NCBI RefSeq assembly: GCF_000378145.1
Contig: NZ_KB899289.1
Coordinates: 54,260-118,259 of the forward strand
DNA: 64,000 bases
DNA from: Saccharibacillus kuerlensis DSM 22868
Lineage (GTDB): Bacteria > Bacillota > Bacilli > Paenibacillales > Paenibacillaceae
Reading direction: 5' to 3'
Below the pieces are notes generated by a model. The model did no database searches. It was not told the origin of the DNA and saw only the letters and a list, made by a program, of their open reading frames with translations. Made by a program: the position numbers and the translations under genes. Shown in pieces: positions 63,594 through 64,000 of this stretch; the first letter of the stretch is position 1, and every line of letters starts with the position of its first letter.

Positions 63594-63982
63594 CAACCAA
63601 AATCCATGCAGTCGTCGATGCGCTGGGCAATCCGCTCAAGTTCGAACTGACGCCTGGACAAGCTCATGACTCGGTCAAAGGATACGAAATGCTATCTCAG
63701 TTCGACCTGTCAAACCGTGAGGTTTTAGCCGATCGAGCTTACGATACCGATGCGATTCGAACTCTTTTAAGGGAACAAAATGCAGTCGCTGTAATTCCCA
63801 GCAAGAAGAATCGCCGAGTGCAGCACGTCTATGACCGTACGGTATATAAAGAACGTCATCTGGTCGAATGCTTTTTCAACAAAATGAAAAACTACCGACG
63901 CCTGGCCACTCGTTACGACAAGACAGCGAGCATGTTCAAGGCTTTTTTGGCTTTGATTTCGATTCGAATCTGGCTTAAATAG
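63590..63982 (+). CDS. IS5-family transposase, C-terminal frame
   Basis: In the -1 frame, TTKIHAVVDALGNPLKFELTPGQ leads to VLADRAYDTDAIR (second Asp) and RHLVECFFNKMKNYRRLATRYDK (catalytic Glu), completing the DDE triad. A TTG at 63590 could start it separately but has no ribosome binding site; production as a frameshift fusion with the first frame (about 254 residues) is more likely. The element appears intact and may be active. Confidence 0.88.
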   Translation: MTTKIHAVVDALGNPLKFELTPGQAHDSVKGYEMLSQFDLSNREVLADRAYDTDAIRTLLREQNAVAVIPSKKNRRVQHVYDRTVYKERHLVECFFNKMKNYRRLATRYDKTASMFKAFLALISIRIWLK

Positions 63983-64000
63983 GTTTGCGTACACGCCCTA

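Larger units (their letters stand above)
63168..63998 (+). mobile_element. IS5-family insertion sequence (IS427-like)
   Basis: An 831-base element with imperfect terminal inverted repeats: left GGGCCTGTACGCAAAC, right end complement GGGCGTGTACGCAAAC. TA lies on both sides (63166-63167 and 63999-64000) and is probably the target duplication, perhaps part of CTA. It carries a two-frame DDE transposase. It sits inside the lipoprotein gene in the same orientation. Confidence 0.85.

Overview
The window looks like a chromosomal segment of a Firmicute of the Paenibacillaceae (Paenibacillus/Saccharibacillus type; family level only). Reasons: near-50% GC, strong AGGAGG ribosome binding sites, frequent TTG and GTG starts, sigma-A promoters (for example TTGACT-17-TATAAT before pdhA), XerS recombinase, a YqjM-type ene-reductase, PspA, GlnPQ-type transporter and a Gram-positive pdhABCD operon. 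No rRNA, tRNA or CRISPR array was seen.

Layout. 1-1734: 5'-truncated cyclic-phosphate receiver-type protein, thioredoxin-like protein, RlmM/FtsJ-like methyltransferase. 1886-12380: a ten-gene Tad/Flp-type pilus or secretion locus (kinase-ATPase fusion, CpaB-like SAF protein, two MinD/CpaE-like ATPases without a canonical P-loop lysine, TadA ATPase, a double-length TadB/TadC-like membrane protein, a pilin-like protein and three anchored minor components). Its leader holds a promoter followed by an intrinsic terminator. 12466-14634: SinR-like regulator, thiamine pyrophosphokinase, esterase. 14911-20227: pdhABCD. 20371-23307: thyA-folA and a lone gltD. 23707-29125: topB, HAD hydrolase, ArsR-like regulator divergent from an MFS pump. 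29199-34101: orphan ABC ATPase, FG-GAP-like lipoprotein, two-component system, GNAT. 34194-41359: glycogen genes glgC and divergent glgB-glgA, a small membrane protein, a GH13 amylase. 41630-45622: an uncharacterised pair (ATP-grasp ligase plus a protein with a possible Cys-His-Asn triad) divergent from a GNAT gene. 45807-55125: M20 amidohydrolase, glutamine-type ABC transporter, ene-reductase, pspA with DUF350-like partner behind an ECF-type promoter, xerS, GNAT, aldo/keto reductase. 55245-60150: AI-2E transporter family protein, Bcr-type MFS pump, aguA and aguB (agmatine to putrescine). 60293-62548: large sensor kinase. 62697-64000: leader ORF, truncated lipoprotein gene and IS element.

The most exciting locus is at 62697-63196. 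A promoter and strong ribosome binding site drive a short leader ORF with one N-terminal membrane segment and, about 35-50 residues later, a basic-then-acidic stretch (RLVRRREAPDEDSSD). Just after that stretch lies an RNA hairpin whose 3' arm contains the Shine-Dalgarno sequence of the next gene, whose first 39 residues look like a YidC/SpoIIIJ-type lipoprotein. This is the architecture of the Bacillus subtilis MifM-YidC2 insertion sensor, with a different peptide and with the leader frame overlapping the target gene. An IS5-family element (63168-63998, TA flanks) has interrupted the target gene in this strain. Identity of the target rests on a short N-terminus, so this is a strong hypothesis and not a proven assignment.
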